A DNA stretch of 64,000 nt. It comes from Imbricaverruca yamaguchii. Lineage: Eukaryota > Arthropoda > Thecostraca > Neoverrucidae. Shown here piece after piece: positions 38,557 to 50,474 of the stretch. Position 1 is the first letter of the stretch. Every line of letters begins with the position of its first letter. Location: positions 1,271,001 through 1,335,000 of the forward strand of contig JAOTOL010001605.1 in the NCBI GenBank assembly GCA_034440575.1, read 5' to 3'. The notes under the pieces are model-generated. The model searched no databases and was not told the origin of the DNA. It was given only the letters and a program-made list of their open reading frames with translations. The position numbers and the translations under genes are program-made.

Positions 38557-38795
38557 CATTGCGTGAGACGAAATGTAAGACCCTCAATATACCATGAGGT
38601 GCTGAGTTTACATCAAAAGTAGCGTTAGGGATTATGCTATATTACTCAACGTTTCGGCCAGGGGCCATCGTCAGGAGTGACGACGCCTGCGCTGGCCGAA
38701 CGTTGAGTAATATAGCATAATCCCTAACGCTACTTTTGATGTAAACTCAGCACCTCATGGTATATTGAGGGTCGTACATTTCGTCTCACGCAATG
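38557..38795. repeat. foldback element with 105-bp near-perfect arms
   Basis: The left arm (38557-38661) and right arm (38692-38795) are reverse complements with one substitution and one single-base gap. The loop is 30 bases. Arm ends are CATTGCGTGAGACG and CGTCTCACGCAATG. No target duplication is visible at the outer ends. A transcript of either strand would form a long double-stranded RNA hairpin. Confidence 0.95.
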
Positions 38796-38996
38796 ACTCT
38801 CGGTTCGAGCTGTCTCTGCACATGTCGGCATTTACATGCACCACGGCATTTCAATGCACCATGGCTTCACGCGGCGGCAGGTGGCCGCGCCGGCGTCGGC
38901 CGGCCGGCCGCACCCGACCTGAAGAGAACCGAAACACGTCACGTGACCCCGGGACGAGCACCGCCGGTACCGTGCCACCCGAGAGGCGTGAGCTCG

Positions 38997-39230
38997 CTGT
39001 TGTGGCTGTTATCGCTGTTATGGCTGTTATCGCTGTTATGGCTGTTATCGCTGTTATGGCTGTTATGGCTGTTATGGCTGTTATCGCTGTTATGGCTGTT
39101 ATCGCTGTTATGGCTGTTATCGCTGTTATGGCTGTTATCGCTGTTATGGCTGTTATCGCTGTTATCGCTGTTATGGCTGTTATCGCTGTTATGGCTGTTA
39201 TCGCTGTTATGGCTGTTATCGCTGTTATCT
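38997..39230. repeat. 9-bp repeat (GCTGTTATS)n
   Basis: About 26 units of GCTGTTATC or GCTGTTATG alternate. All three frames stay open because the period is a multiple of three. The Ala-Val-Ile/Met string is an artefact. Confidence 0.95.
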
Positions 39231-39469
39231 GGCGGAGTAGGCCCGGGGCAGCAGCGGTACGTTTCTGCCTGGGGCGGTGGCGGTGAGAGGGTTCTGACAA
39301 CTCAGGCATACGTACACATTTGCATGTACGTCACACATGCTGGCACATTCACATTGTTGGTGAGACGACCGCCAGCAGCGAACTTCGTTGCATTAACCGA
39401 ACTGAGTTGAGACTTGAACGTGGAGAAAACGGTGACGTTGGAAGAAGAAAACGGCGACTTTGGAACTAC

Positions 39470-39775
39470 GTTGTAGTTTTCTCAGCCTTTTGGAAAACTG
39501 CTCTGTAGTCCTCTCAACATTTTGGAAGGGCGGCACTGTAGTTCTCCCAACATTTTGGAAGAACTGCACTGTAGTTCTCTCAGCCTTTTACAAGAATTGC
39601 GCTGTAGTCCTCTCGGCATCTTGGAAGGACTACGCCGTTGTCCTCTCAACATTTTGAAAGGACTGCGCTGTAGTACTCCCAGTCTTTTGGAAGAACTGCG
39701 CTGTAGTTCTCCCAGCCTTTTGGAAGAACTGCGCTGTAGTCCTCTCAGCCTTTGGAATGACTGCGGTCTAGCTCT
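39470..39775. repeat. 33-bp tandem repeat, about 9 copies
   Basis: CTGTAGTYCTCYCARCMTTTTGG followed by AAGRACTGC recurs every 33 bp, with diverged units at both ends. Confidence 0.9.
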
Positions 39776-40754
39776 CAGAGCCTTCTCATGCGTGAGCCAG
39801 TGCACCAAGTTTGCAAAACTTTACCATTAGCCCCATGGCGCTGTCTGTGAAGTCAGACCATAAAACCACCTGCTGGGAAATGGCGGCGTTCCTAACGCCA
39901 CCATTTGCGTGGGTGCATCGGAGGGGGGGGGGAGGTGCTGACCCCAATTCTGAAAATGATGAAATTCCTGAATTCTGAAAATGAAGAACGACTCTATGGC
40001 GTTGCATCAAAAGAACCTACCCAGATGATTCCTCTTTCCCACGGGCAAGTTTTCTGCATCCCGAAACGCCACAAGGCTGAATCCAGACTCCCGCTTCTTT
40101 TGTTCACCCCCATGCAATGACAAATGTAGAAACAGGGACGGCAGTGCGTGCCATCCCATCCCACTCTTCCCGCGCCCCTGGTTCAATCGACACGTCCTCA
40201 GATAGTCGACGAAATAAATGGGTCGTGCCATAGCTGGTGACCCCGGTGAGCTCGGCGGGTCGGACCTCTGGTTTGGTACCCTGCAAATGCTCAGTTGTCA
40301 CATTCCATATTCAATTCGAAAATATGCCCTGGAAATAAGGACCTGGGGTCCGTAGTTCAGTGAGATATCTCCATCCTTGGACGATGTGATCGGCCCGAAT
40401 CCCTCCAATATTCAGCGGACAATAACATTCGGGCGACTTCAGTAGGTTACGATCAACTAGTTCCATTGGCAGTAATATAGTTGCGCCGGGTAACCATGCC
40501 ATATCAAAAAGTAAATAGTATTGAGTCGCCGGTGTGAAACCGCACGTGCTCAGGGTTATGCACCGGTAGATCCCCAGGGAACTCGGCAACAGTGCTCGGT
40601 CGACGCAATCGGGCTAATCTGCCTGATAGCAGCATCGACCCGGGGCAACAGTCTCCCGGTAGCTAAGCAAACAAGTTGCGCGTGTAGGCCGTGGATCGGG
40701 ACAATCAGGCTTGCGGTCGCTTGACCCATCGATTGCGAGGTGGCCTACAAGCTG

Positions 40755-41232
40755 AGAGTCGCCACCGCCGGCTGATCCCCACTGCGAGTCACCACCGCCG
40801 GCTGATCCCCACTGCGAGTCGCCACCGCCGGCTGATCCCCACTGCGAGTCGCCACCGCCGGCTGATCCCCCACTGCGATTCGCCACCGCCGGCTGATCCC
40901 CACTGCGAGTCGCCACCGCCGGCTGATCCCCACTGCGAGTCGCCACCGCCGGCTGATCCCCCACTGCGAGTCGCCACCGCCGGCTGATCCCCCACTGCGA
41001 GTCGCCACCGCCGGCTGATCCCCCACTGCGAGTCGCCACCGCCGGCTGATCCCCCACTGCGATTCGCCACCGCCGGCTGATCCCCCACTGCGAGTCGCCA
41101 CCGCCGGCTGATCCCCCACTGCGAGTCGCCACCGCCGGCTGATCCCCACTGCGAGTCGCCACCGCCGGCTGATCCCCCACTGCGATTCGCCACCGCCGGC
41201 TGATCCCCAGTGCGAGTCGCCACCGCCGGCAG
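40755..41232. repeat. 30/31-bp minisatellite, about 16 copies
   Basis: CCACCGCCGGCTGATCCCC followed by ACTGCGAGTCG repeats with a period of 30, or 31 where the C run is longer. The C-run length change moves the frame between copies, which argues against coding. Confidence 0.95.
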
Positions 41233-41624
41233 AACCAACAGGCAGCCACCACCATTGTGACACCGAGGGTTCGGAGGACGCTGGGGGCTCCCCCCCCGCT
41301 CCCCGAGGACGGCGGGGTGGTACAGTCAGCAGGCGTTCCCGACGTAGGGAGCAGCGCACCCCCGGCGGCAAAACATGTCCACTCACCAATTCAGACTGAT
41401 CTGATCACGAAGCTACCGACATTCGGTAAGCGCATTGTTTATCGATGGACGACAGCATATGGGAGAACGCCCCCTCCCTCCATCCCTGCCACTCAAGCTC
41501 AAGCTCCCATTGACTCAGCGTTACTGGGAATTACTTAGGTTTGGGGAGGTCGGCAGCAGCCCAGGGAATATGATTTGCACAAATATGATATAAGTGTCCC
41601 TCCGTCCAGTCAGAATCACTCAGA

Positions 41625-41690
41625 TGCAGGGACGGACCAGCGGAGAGAGGGCGAGGGACGTGCCCCCTACCGCTCGAAATTCAACATTAG
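41625..41690 (+). mobile_element. possible fragment of the 49205-type MITE
   Basis: GCAGGGACGGACCAGCGG followed by GACGTGCCCCCTACCGCTC resembles the left end of that family. There is no right end or target duplication. Confidence 0.35.
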
Positions 41691-42254
41691 GTATATGACA
41701 GGGGTCTCGGATATCATGCAGTAGTATCCTCCACGAACGCCATGGAAACTTACCTCAGGGAGACTTGCCACTGCATAAAAATCGTCTTCTAGCGGGTAGA
41801 AGGGTGCCTTTTAATGAGAAAGACGCTCCTCAAAGTGGGCCAAGTGCACCACGCTCGATTTTATCTCTATATCTTTCATTTTGTCTTGACGAACAGAAGT
41901 GCCGCTTTTCAAATGTATTACGAGACGTGACGAAATTCTGTATACCATACAGGCCCAACGTTCAGTGATCATCTCTCAGAGTACATACTTGGTCTCAGGA
42001 GAGTTTGGCTCCTCTTCCAGGGAACTCCCCACCCGTGACGTCCAATGATCGACCGCTTCGGTTGGGGAATAGCCTCCTTCGGTCGGACGAGGATTAATAC
42101 TGTGCCGCGAAGGGAACACAAGTGACATGATTCAGTTGAGCCCAACAGGGATGGAACTAGCTTGTCAATCTACCGGTCCAGGTCTAAAGCAATCCACGGA
42201 ATATGAAAAAAAATACGAATGAGTAGTAGCGGGCCACGAACCACGGGAGTTCAG

Positions 42255-42362
42255 AGCTGCTCCCCACCTCAACCTCCAGGGAGCTGCTCCCCACCTCAAT
42301 CTCCAGGGAGCTGCTCCCCACCTCAACCTCTAGGGAGCTGCTCCCCACCTCAGCCTCCAGGG
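42255..42362. repeat. 27-bp tandem repeat, four copies
   Basis: GAGCTGCTCCCCACCTCAAC followed by CTCCAGG recurs four times with few changes. Confidence 0.95.
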
Positions 42363-42800
42363 ATCTCCATATGTGCGCCCTAGCAAATTAAACCTCCACT
42401 ACATCTTACCGCAGACAAACACATTATAAGGCTAATGTTCTGGATAAGAATGAACGAGAATTGGTATTTTACAGGCAAAGATGTATGGCCAATGTGGAGA
42501 CCTTCGACCACACCCTTGAAAAGCTTCAAGTGCTCCTTGAAGCTCCTGTCGCCGCGCTGAGTTGCGCTTTAAGCGCTGAAACGCAACTAAAGATCACACT
42601 ACGGTGCGGATTCGACGTACTCTTACGAAATAGTGTTCACGTACTTGCACGAAATAGTTCAATAATTTCAAAGGCTGTCTCGTATGCATGCAAATTCTCA
42701 TCCCGTTCTAATTCCTTCCAACCTGAGGTCATTGGTCCACCCCACTATAGGTTCATGGCAACCGGCAGTGTTTACCACCCCCTGGGAGAAGGACGTGGGC

Positions 42801-42884
42801 CATCTACCGCCAGTGTCTGCCGGATGCTACGCAGAGCTGCCAGGTTCATCGATGAATCTGATATACACACACACATACATTATG

Positions 42885-42915
<31 letters not shown>

Positions 42916-42988
42916 GTTTATGTATACATATATATATATTTTTTTTTTTTTATAGGAGATTGTAGTATCTAATTAGGGGGGGGGGCGG

Positions 42989-43043
<55 letters not shown>

Positions 43044-43109
43044 TATAAGGTCCATCCATGAACCTGGCGACTTTGCGTAGCAAGCGTCATACATTGGCGG
43101 CAGATATAG
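42801..43109. repeat. inverted about 60-bp arms flanking TA tracts
   Basis: The segment at 42801-42862 (with GCTACGCAGAGCTGCCAGG) reappears in reverse complement at 43047-43109 (CCTGGCGACTTTGCGTAGC). Between them lie two TA tracts, a T run and a G run. Confidence 0.8.
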
Positions 43110-43664
43110 CAGACATATATGTCTGTGTGTATAACTTCGCTTCCAACTTAATATCATGATTTGTATTGGGACACAGTGAGCGTATCGGAAGCAAGCTACA
43201 TTAAGTGCCAAGTAAGCTATATTCGGCACCATATGTGTCGCCACGGATTTTTGATAGGTCGCCGGGGTCGGCAGCCGGGGTCGCGTTTGCTTGGCTCGAG
43301 CACAAATCACAGGAAAGCGGCACATGTTGAATTCGAATCAATAAAACGCCCAAAGATGAATGAGATTTCCCTGAATAACGTTAGAGAGTGAATGCGAGAC
43401 GAGATTCAGGCCAGTTCTGCTCATATGCAGACGAAGAATATTTGACAGTTCATGTCGGACAGAAACTGATATGGTGCCATAGTTACAAGAGTAGTAGGTA
43501 TATGTATGGAAAACATAACGCCCAGGCCTTCGTTCACTTGAACTATAAAAGCGAGCTGCCGTCTTACTTCCACACAGGTCCGGAATCATTAGACAAGAGG
43601 ATCTTTTACAGCCATGATACCTTACATTTCGCAACTTCCGGCAGATTCCTAACCTGACAGACGG

Positions 43665-44290
43665 GAGATACCACTCAGTTGAGTTGCAAAGCGTGGTGTA
43701 GATGTCAGAATATGGTGGAAAAATAGTCTGGCTGTCGCGAGTGTGACGGGTTGATATAAAGCGCTCATTTATGTGGCTTTTTGGAACATTTTTGATTACA
43801 TGAGTTTACTGCCGGAATGAAGAGGTTATTCTGTACAAATCGTCAAGAAGAAGCACAACACGGATGTATTATTTTCTTGGAACACCTACTTAGTCGCTGC
43901 CTTGCCGCACAACCTTGGAGTCCGGTTGGCATGTGATGTAAATGATGAACCACTTTCATAGTCAACCAACTTGGAATACTCCTGCTCATTTCATGCAAAG
44001 GAATGACATAGCAGCTTGTACATAAGGGTCAACGGGCATTTTGGGACATTTAACTGCACTAAATATTCTAAGAGAACTTCATATGAACTGTAAATTTGTC
44101 ACATGATAACTTTGCAACGGATTAGCTTTATCAACGTCGTCAAACCAAAGGACTCCCCATTTTCGCTTCACATAGTCTATGGCTGCATATTAGTAGCACT
44201 GGACATGCTGGAGCTGACTGGCGATTAAGATCGCGCCTATTTAAGCACCACCTTGCTTGTCAGTGCACAGTAAATGTTAAGCATTTGGGT
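43665..44290. other. unique sequence, no feature recognised
   Basis: Nothing identifiable was found on either strand. Confidence 0.5.
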
Positions 44291-44299
44291 TGTGTTGTT

Positions 44300-44420
44300 T
44301 ACAGATGGCTATCTAGCAACCCATTACCTGTGGCGTGTGTCACCTGCAGCCAGCTATCTAGCAACCCACTAACCGTGGCGTGAGTTACCTACAGCCTACG
44401 GCCGGCTATCTAGCATCCGT
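44300..44420. repeat. about 55-bp tandem repeat, 2.5 copies
   Basis: GGCTATCTAGCAACCCATTA and AGCTATCTAGCAACCCACTA, each followed by CGTGGCGTG, mark successive copies. A third, partial copy starts GGCTATCTAGCATCC. Confidence 0.8.
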
Positions 44421-44667
44421 CGGCTGCGCTAGCCTTTGCCCTGCGTCGCGACATCTGGACGGCCAGGATAAACACGCCGAGAAAAACAGCGCAGGCTCGA
44501 CAACAATGCGAAAACATACGAAGAGTGAAAACACAATTCAAGTCAGGTGGTGGTCGTTGGTGCTCTGCGCTGCTGATTTGTTTCCCGGGTTTTCAAGAAA
44601 AGACACTTCTCTCTGGGTGGAAAATAAGGGTCGTGTTTGACAAAAGCATATGACGTTGATTCTGGCA

Positions 44668-44730
44668 CGCCGGCCCTACGTTGTCCCATGTTGCCGGCCC
44701 TACGTTGTCCTACGTGGCCGGCCTTACGTT
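44668..44730. repeat. about 24-bp tandem repeat, three copies
   Basis: GCCGGCCCTACGTTGTCC and variants occur three times in a row. Confidence 0.8.
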
Positions 44731-45465
44731 AGTGGAACACAGTGTAGTGGATGACGAATGAAGGATGGAAGTAAACTTTCTGTATATGACTAAGCATGTG
44801 AAAGTGATGGTATCATACCAACAATCTGGCATTAGCAGTGAAAAAATCAAGAGTAGTAGAGCAGTCTTCTTGGGAATATGTGGTGCACTTCTGCGTTATG
44901 TTCACCCATGTTACGTTTACCTGCTGGACACTTCTCTCAGACTACGAGGAGGATCGACATCGTAACCTTGGTCCACAGCAGGGTTGAATTAAATGAATGG
45001 AATTCTGGATTTGGAGAGGAACTGGAGTATCTAGTATAAACGATAAATTCCTTTCTCTTCGTGACAGACAATTCATGGTGTACTTTTTGGTGAACTTTGA
45101 AAACTTATCAATGAGCAGTAAATGTGTAGTCATTGTCAAACACCATCACTCCTGGTTCCCGTGAGGACGAGAGGACAATTTTCCAAAGAGCACCATGTTC
45201 TAACTGACAAATTGCAGGGTCAGGATGTGTTCTCAACCCTAGTCTATAATATCGAAAATACGCTGTAAAAATAATGCTCAGGTTGGTCGAGCGGTGTGGT
45301 CCAGAACCCCCAGTCCCTCAGAAGCCCGCCCATGTATCCGATGCACTTGAGCAGTGCAAGCACATAAACAAACGGTCAACCACATTCGCCGACGGCCGAA
45401 CACGCTGCGTCGCCGGTTATGTAATGTGCAGTCGTGAGATAAAGTGACCTTGGCGCAGTCCCCGT

Positions 45466-45535
45466 GGTTAGGTTAGGTTAGGTTAGGTTAGGTTAGGTTA
45501 GGTTAGGTTAGGTTAGGTTAGGTTAGGTTAGGTTA
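45466..45535 (+). repeat. interstitial telomeric repeat, 14 x GGTTA
   Basis: Fourteen perfect pentamers form (TTAGG)n, the ancestral arthropod telomere repeat. Unique sequence lies on both sides, so this is not a chromosome end. Confidence 0.97.
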
Positions 45536-45797
45536 GGCTCTGGAGGGTCAAAATTCACTCTGCACGTATGCGGCGGAGGGCATGAATCATCAATGCCCGC
45601 TCGCATGCGGCACAAGGGCATGCCCAGCCTGCAGGTGCGGCCCGTCGTACCGGTGCGAGATCCAGGGGCTTAACTTTAGCCCAGAAGCCAAACCGTGCAC
45701 TCAAACATCGAGTGATGATACTGAGAATCGAATCCGCACCACTCCGCTTAAGTAGCGTTAGTTGTCCTTTTGCTCTTACCAATCCAACAAACGCCCA
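45536..45797 (-). mobile_element. tRNA-like SINE joined to the telomeric repeat
   Basis: Read on the minus strand, GATTGGTAAGAGC resembles a tRNA A box, and about 45 bases later GGATTCGATTC resembles a B box. A non-tRNA body follows, ending directly at the (TAACC)14 tract (the complement of 45466-45535). The layout fits a tRNA-derived SINE with a simple-repeat tail. No second copy and no clear target duplication were found, so the exact ends are uncertain. Confidence 0.6.
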
Positions 45798-45908
45798 ATG
45801 TCCTGTCCTATTATATAGTATGTAACTGCCAAGATGTTGGCAACATTGTACCCTTGGCGAGATCCCCCTGAAGTCTGCATGGTAGGATGAAGGAGCAAAC
45901 ATTGAGAA

Positions 45909-46295
45909 GTGGATGTCAAAGAATGTTTCTTTGCCGATTTCACACATGGGACGAGATCTAACGATTTCAGATGTCTTATGTTTTTAAAAGCTTTGCTTCT
46001 GTGCAAACTGGAAAATAAAATTATAGCACATATTTGCAGTGAAAGCATTCAGCATTTGTGGGCGAATGTCATGGGTCAATGCAAAGTCGTTGGTAAGCTT
46101 TACATCCTTAAGCAAACCGAACGTTTTGTTCAGGAAACGACTACGATACGCAAGTATCCAGACCAGCTGAAATCCCACGCTGAAATCATTCAGCTGAAAA
46201 CAACCGAAGCGACTCAATTTAGGCTAAAATCTGCGCGATACTTAATCAGCCTCCGTCGAGCTGACGTGCCACGCTGTCGGTGTGCAGCGACGTAA
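45909..46295 (+). other. 128-residue open frame, not recognised
   Basis: This frame has balanced composition, unlike the repeat-derived ones, and would encode a hydrophilic C-terminal half rich in Lys, Gln and Glu. No family motif was recognised, and no splice sites or promoter were assigned. It may be a chance frame or a decayed transposon fragment. Confidence 0.2.
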
Positions 46296-46644
46296 AATGC
46301 ACGAGACTAGCACACGGTAATCGTGCACGTGACACGCGAAACTGTCGCATGCAGCAGAACTGGCAGTGGGCGGCTGTGCTCACGTGACGGGTGACGAAGC
46401 GACGAGCGTTACGCACCGGTGGTGCAAATGTCACCGACACCACTGACCTTTCAATACTGGCCCGCCGCCGGACAGGCCTGTTCCACGGGCCGTCAGTGCT
46501 GACTAACCCAGCCCCGAACTGCCCTTCATGAACACCGAACGGGTGCCGATCCGTTCAAACCGCTCTCCGGAAGCACGTCTTCGCCACGGCCTTCCGCAGT
46601 CTGCACCGCTTTTTGTCTCGGTCGGCGCCACAGCCTGTCGCGGT

Positions 46645-46750
46645 TCGCGCCACTTTCCGCGCCGCCCTCCGCTGTACTTCGCGCCACTTTCCGCGCCGCC
46701 CTCCGCTGTACTTCGCGCCACTTTTCGCGCGCGGTCCGCGCCACCGTCTG
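46645..46750. repeat. about 35-bp GC-rich tandem repeat
   Basis: CGCGCCACTTTCCGCGCCG followed by CCCTCCGCTGTACTT recurs about three times, with variants at the edges. Confidence 0.85.
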
Positions 46751-47072
46751 CCGCGGTTTGCGCGCCGGCCGCGCTATCTGCCCGTCACGCTGGCTGCTAG
46801 ATTGCACGCCAGAGCTATCGCTCCAACAAGCCTGAGGGGTTTGTTGTCAGCGCGCTCGTCTTATCTGAACACGTCCACTTTCCTCTTTGGCTGCGGCAGA
46901 GTGCCATCTGTCCGGATCGGGGCGTTTAGCTTCAAAGTACGTCAAGTAGACTGATGCGGCATCCGGTGTTATATTATTAAACGCAAGTGAAGCACTGTCA
47001 ACGGGGGTCAAGGGGTGAGGGACACACCACTACAAACAAAGCCATCGGCATAACCGACAGGAAACACATAAG

Positions 47073-47450
<378 letters not shown>

Positions 47451-48006
47451 TCGCTGACCTCCCCCGTTCAGCCACATGTTACCGGCCTCGCCGCTCAGTC
47501 CCGTCTGACCTTGGCTGCCCTGTGACGACTGCCTGGCCAGGGAGCAGAGTATGGTAGACTCGTTATGGAATATAGTACCTCAAACAACATCTCAAAACAA
47601 TAGCTCAAAGTGGGATTGGCTGTCAGAATGGCAAATCAGGAGTGGCATTAGGAATTAAAGGGAGGAGATTTCTCATTTAATATACACGGAAGTACCGGCC
47701 GCCGGCGACGACGCCCGGCCATCGTCGCCGGCGCCGGAGATAACCAAGCACAAGATTCGGGGACCGTCGCAGCTGGAGGCGACAAATGCCGACGTCAGCG
47801 CGCCGGCAGCAACTGGCCGAATGTCTCGGATCCACTCGGATCCCGCAGGCTGGAACACATGGGAGCCAAATGCATTTCGAAAGAGGGGCGCGAAGTTGAA
47901 TTCACACCCCTCTTGCGAAGATGACTTCGCTGCGGTGGCCGGCATCACTGCCCCCGTCTGTCGTCTGGGCTCCGCCGTGGATGGGCCGTTGGACGTCCGG
48001 TAGCCT

Positions 48007-48044
48007 CGGATCCACTCGGAGCCTCCGGGATCCGAGTGGATCCG
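48007..48044. repeat. hairpin with 14-bp perfect arms
   Basis: CGGATCCACTCGGA and TCCGAGTGGATCCG flank a 10-base loop. CGGATCCACTCGGATCC also occurs at 47827, so a local copy exists. Confidence 0.9.
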
Positions 48045-48375
48045 CTGGACGTAGCAGATGACGGGGGCCGCTGCCCGCTCACCTGCCGGCGGCAAAGCGG
48101 ACGCCCCGGCATGCAGGGTGAGAGGTGGACGCCCAGGCCCAACCTTGGCTTGTACCTGAGTGTGCAAATTGAAAGCTTCGAAGAACCTGAGGGGAAAACC
48201 GAGTTGCCTTGAAGCTCTTCCTCGAGCAGTGTGAGCAGCGACATTGATAATGGATTGTAGGCGAAATAATTTCAAATGGATCGACGTATCAGGCGAATAT
48301 CGGGCTCGTTAGTAAAACGTGCTCGGTGTAATAACGAACACCATACACCTGGCCAAGGAAGGGATATTGGTGAAA

Positions 48376-48536
48376 AAAAAATATGTTGAAAATTTTTGGG
48401 GGGTTGAAAAAAAAAAAAAAAAACCCAAAAAAAAAATTTTTTTTGAAGAAGGGAAAAAAAAAAAAAAAATAAAAAAGAGGAAGGGGGGGGGGGTGAAAAA
48501 AAAAAAAAATAAAAAAAAAAAAAAAAAAAAAAAAGG

Positions 48537-48574
<38 letters not shown>

Positions 48575-48600
48575 AGGAGGGGGGGGGGAGCTTTGGGAAC
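48376..48600. other. A/T/G homopolymer block, probable assembly artefact
   Basis: Long runs of A, T and G with almost no C in the middle replace normal sequence. The G run at about 48542-48573 is about 32 bases. Such mixed homopolymers are typical of low-quality consensus. Confidence 0.75.
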
Positions 48601-49204
48601 GGGGGAAGGGGAGTTTCCCGGAATGCCCAAGTGTTCGGGGATCCGGAGCAGTGCGGGTTGGAGATGCGCGTGGTGATCATCGCAGAAGTTTCGTATTGCC
48701 TGAAGTGTGGGTGGGCGGTGTTGTGTAAGGCAGCGAGGGCACCAGCGACCGGGCGTGAATCAGTGCATACGACGCGGGTGTGGTGAGGCGGTGTTTGATG
48801 ATGCGTTGAAGACTGGCCAGCACGGCTCCTGGCTCTGCCGTCGTGTTTGCCGAATGGTGCGGCGTTAATTGGATTTGGCTAGTGTTGGGCTCACGCGGCT
48901 CCCGTACCATCGTCGATGCAGTCGCAGCCAATCAGCGGCGAGTGGGATGACGTCAGACTATCTGCGGTAACACCGACCGCAACGGCCGCAAACTAAAGAG
49001 GGCTCATGTTGGCGTCGCGTGACACTGGCACGGGATTAGGCGGTGTTCGAAGACTGGATAAGTAGGCGGGCAGCTTACTGTGCGATTCACAATGACATGC
49101 ACGGCTTGGACTGGATTGGATATGATTGGAGGTTCTTTTTGCGGAAGCACCTCCAAGTCGTTCGAATTCGGTAATTGGTCATCAACCCATTCTCCGTTCA
49201 TGAG

Positions 49205-49536
49205 CAGGGGCGGATGCAGGGGTCACTGGGGCATGTGTCCCCCACCCCCACCCATGGAAAATGTCATCTCCGGTCGAGAAAAGGCGTTTCTCTAGGAAGA
49301 CTCGAGCGCACCCTCCCCTCCCGCTCCCGCTCAGCGGATGTTTCATCCAGAGGCACCCCTCTGTGCGGAACAGGCGCACCTCCTTGGAATAAAAAGATGA
49401 TTCGGTGTGGTTGAGTGTACCCCGCTTAACGGATCTTTAGCCGAAGGCACCTCTTCAGGCACTTGCGCAGTGACGCCCCTTCGAGGAAATGACCCTCCGG
49501 AAAGTGTCCCCAGGGAAATTCCAGGATCCGCTCCTG
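49205..49536. mobile_element. hAT-type MITE, 332 bp
   Basis: The ends CAGGGGCGGATGCAGG and CCAGGATCCGCTCCTG are inverted repeats matching at about 13 of 16 bases. They are flanked by TTCATGAG (49197-49204) and TTCATGAT (49537-49544), an 8-bp target duplication with one mismatch. An 8-bp duplication and a CAGGG terminus are hallmarks of the hAT superfamily. There is no transposase, so the element is non-autonomous. Confidence 0.85.
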
Positions 49537-49964
49537 TTCATGATAACGCCAAAACAAAACTGATATTGACATGACAGATACAATTCGCAAATACGTAAAT
49601 TCGTAAAATATCCTCTAACCCTTCGGCGTTTCATTAACGTCATTCACGCAACTTCAACTCGACTTCGCGCGTTTCGGTACCATCAAAAGCCTGCGCGCCA
49701 GATTGGACTGCAGCCGCTGGCGCTGAGCCGTCCAGCTGCTGATGACATTTCGGCGGTAGGCGGAGCCTATTTTGGCCGCTGCGCGAGCTCCGCCGGGCCG
49801 GCTGCTGCGACACTGCACTGCTGGCGGCTGCCGGCGGCCGGCCGGCGGTCGATCGGCGCAGGTGTATGCGTGTGCCAATGATGGATGGCCGCCGTACGCT
49901 GGTTGTGTCGTGTCGGCACACCCGCGCGTCGTCCAGCTGGGTGGGTTGCCGACGCCAGAATATC

Positions 49965-50070
49965 GAGGTCGAGTTATCGACGCCAGGTTATCGAGGCCAG
50001 GTTATCGAGACCAGATTATCGTCGCTAGGTTATAGTCGCCAGGTTATCGTCGCTAGGTTATCACCAGGTT
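49965..50070. repeat. about 14-17 bp repeat of AGGTTATCG
   Basis: AGGTTATCGAGGCC, AGGTTATCGTCGCT and similar units recur about eight times. Confidence 0.85.
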
Positions 50071-50080
50071 ATCAGACATT

Positions 50081-50210
50081 CGGCGGCTGTCTGGCGGGTC
50101 GGGACAGCCCGGACAACAGTCGGCGGCTGTCTGGCGGGTCGGGACAGCCCGGACAACAGTCGGCGTCTGTCTGGCGGGTCGGGACAGCTCGGACAACAGT
50201 CGGCGGCTAT
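50081..50210. repeat. 40-bp tandem repeat, three copies
   Basis: CGGCGGCTGTCTGGCGGGTC followed by GGGACAGCCCGGACAACAGT is repeated three times, with one or two differences in the third copy. Confidence 0.95.
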
Positions 50211-50421
50211 CGGCCAGATAGGCGTGCAGCGAGGCAACACTGATGGCGACGATAGCATAATTAGAATATATCATTCCGAACGGAATCAATGTTGTTAACG
50301 ACGGCATTAATGCACGCATTTTGTCCGTCCATTTTGCTCCGTTTTTCTCATCATTGTGTTCACGTCACTCTTGCTGACGTGCAGCAGATTACAGATACCC
50401 TAAAAATGAAGAGAATCAGGG

Positions 50422-50474
50422 AGTTAGTATGGCTAGGGCCGCATAGGGGTGCATGGGTCACACAGCGCCCATAA
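50422..50474 (+). repeat. short GGGCGC...GCGCCC element, diverged copy
   Basis: GTTAGTATGGCTAGGGCC, then GCATGGGTCAC and CAGCGCCCATAA, keeps the order seen at 15203 and 53303. Divergence makes this tentative. Confidence 0.4.

Noticed and set aside
39000..39240. Hydrophobic Ala-Val-Ile/Leu-Leu-Trp repeat proteins
   Set aside because: They are translations of a 9-bp repeat in its different frames, not membrane proteins.
40614..41389. Minus-strand frames of 213-214 residues with repeated Gly-Gly-Asp-Ser motifs
   Set aside because: They arise from the 30/31-bp array, and variation in the C run moves the frame between units.
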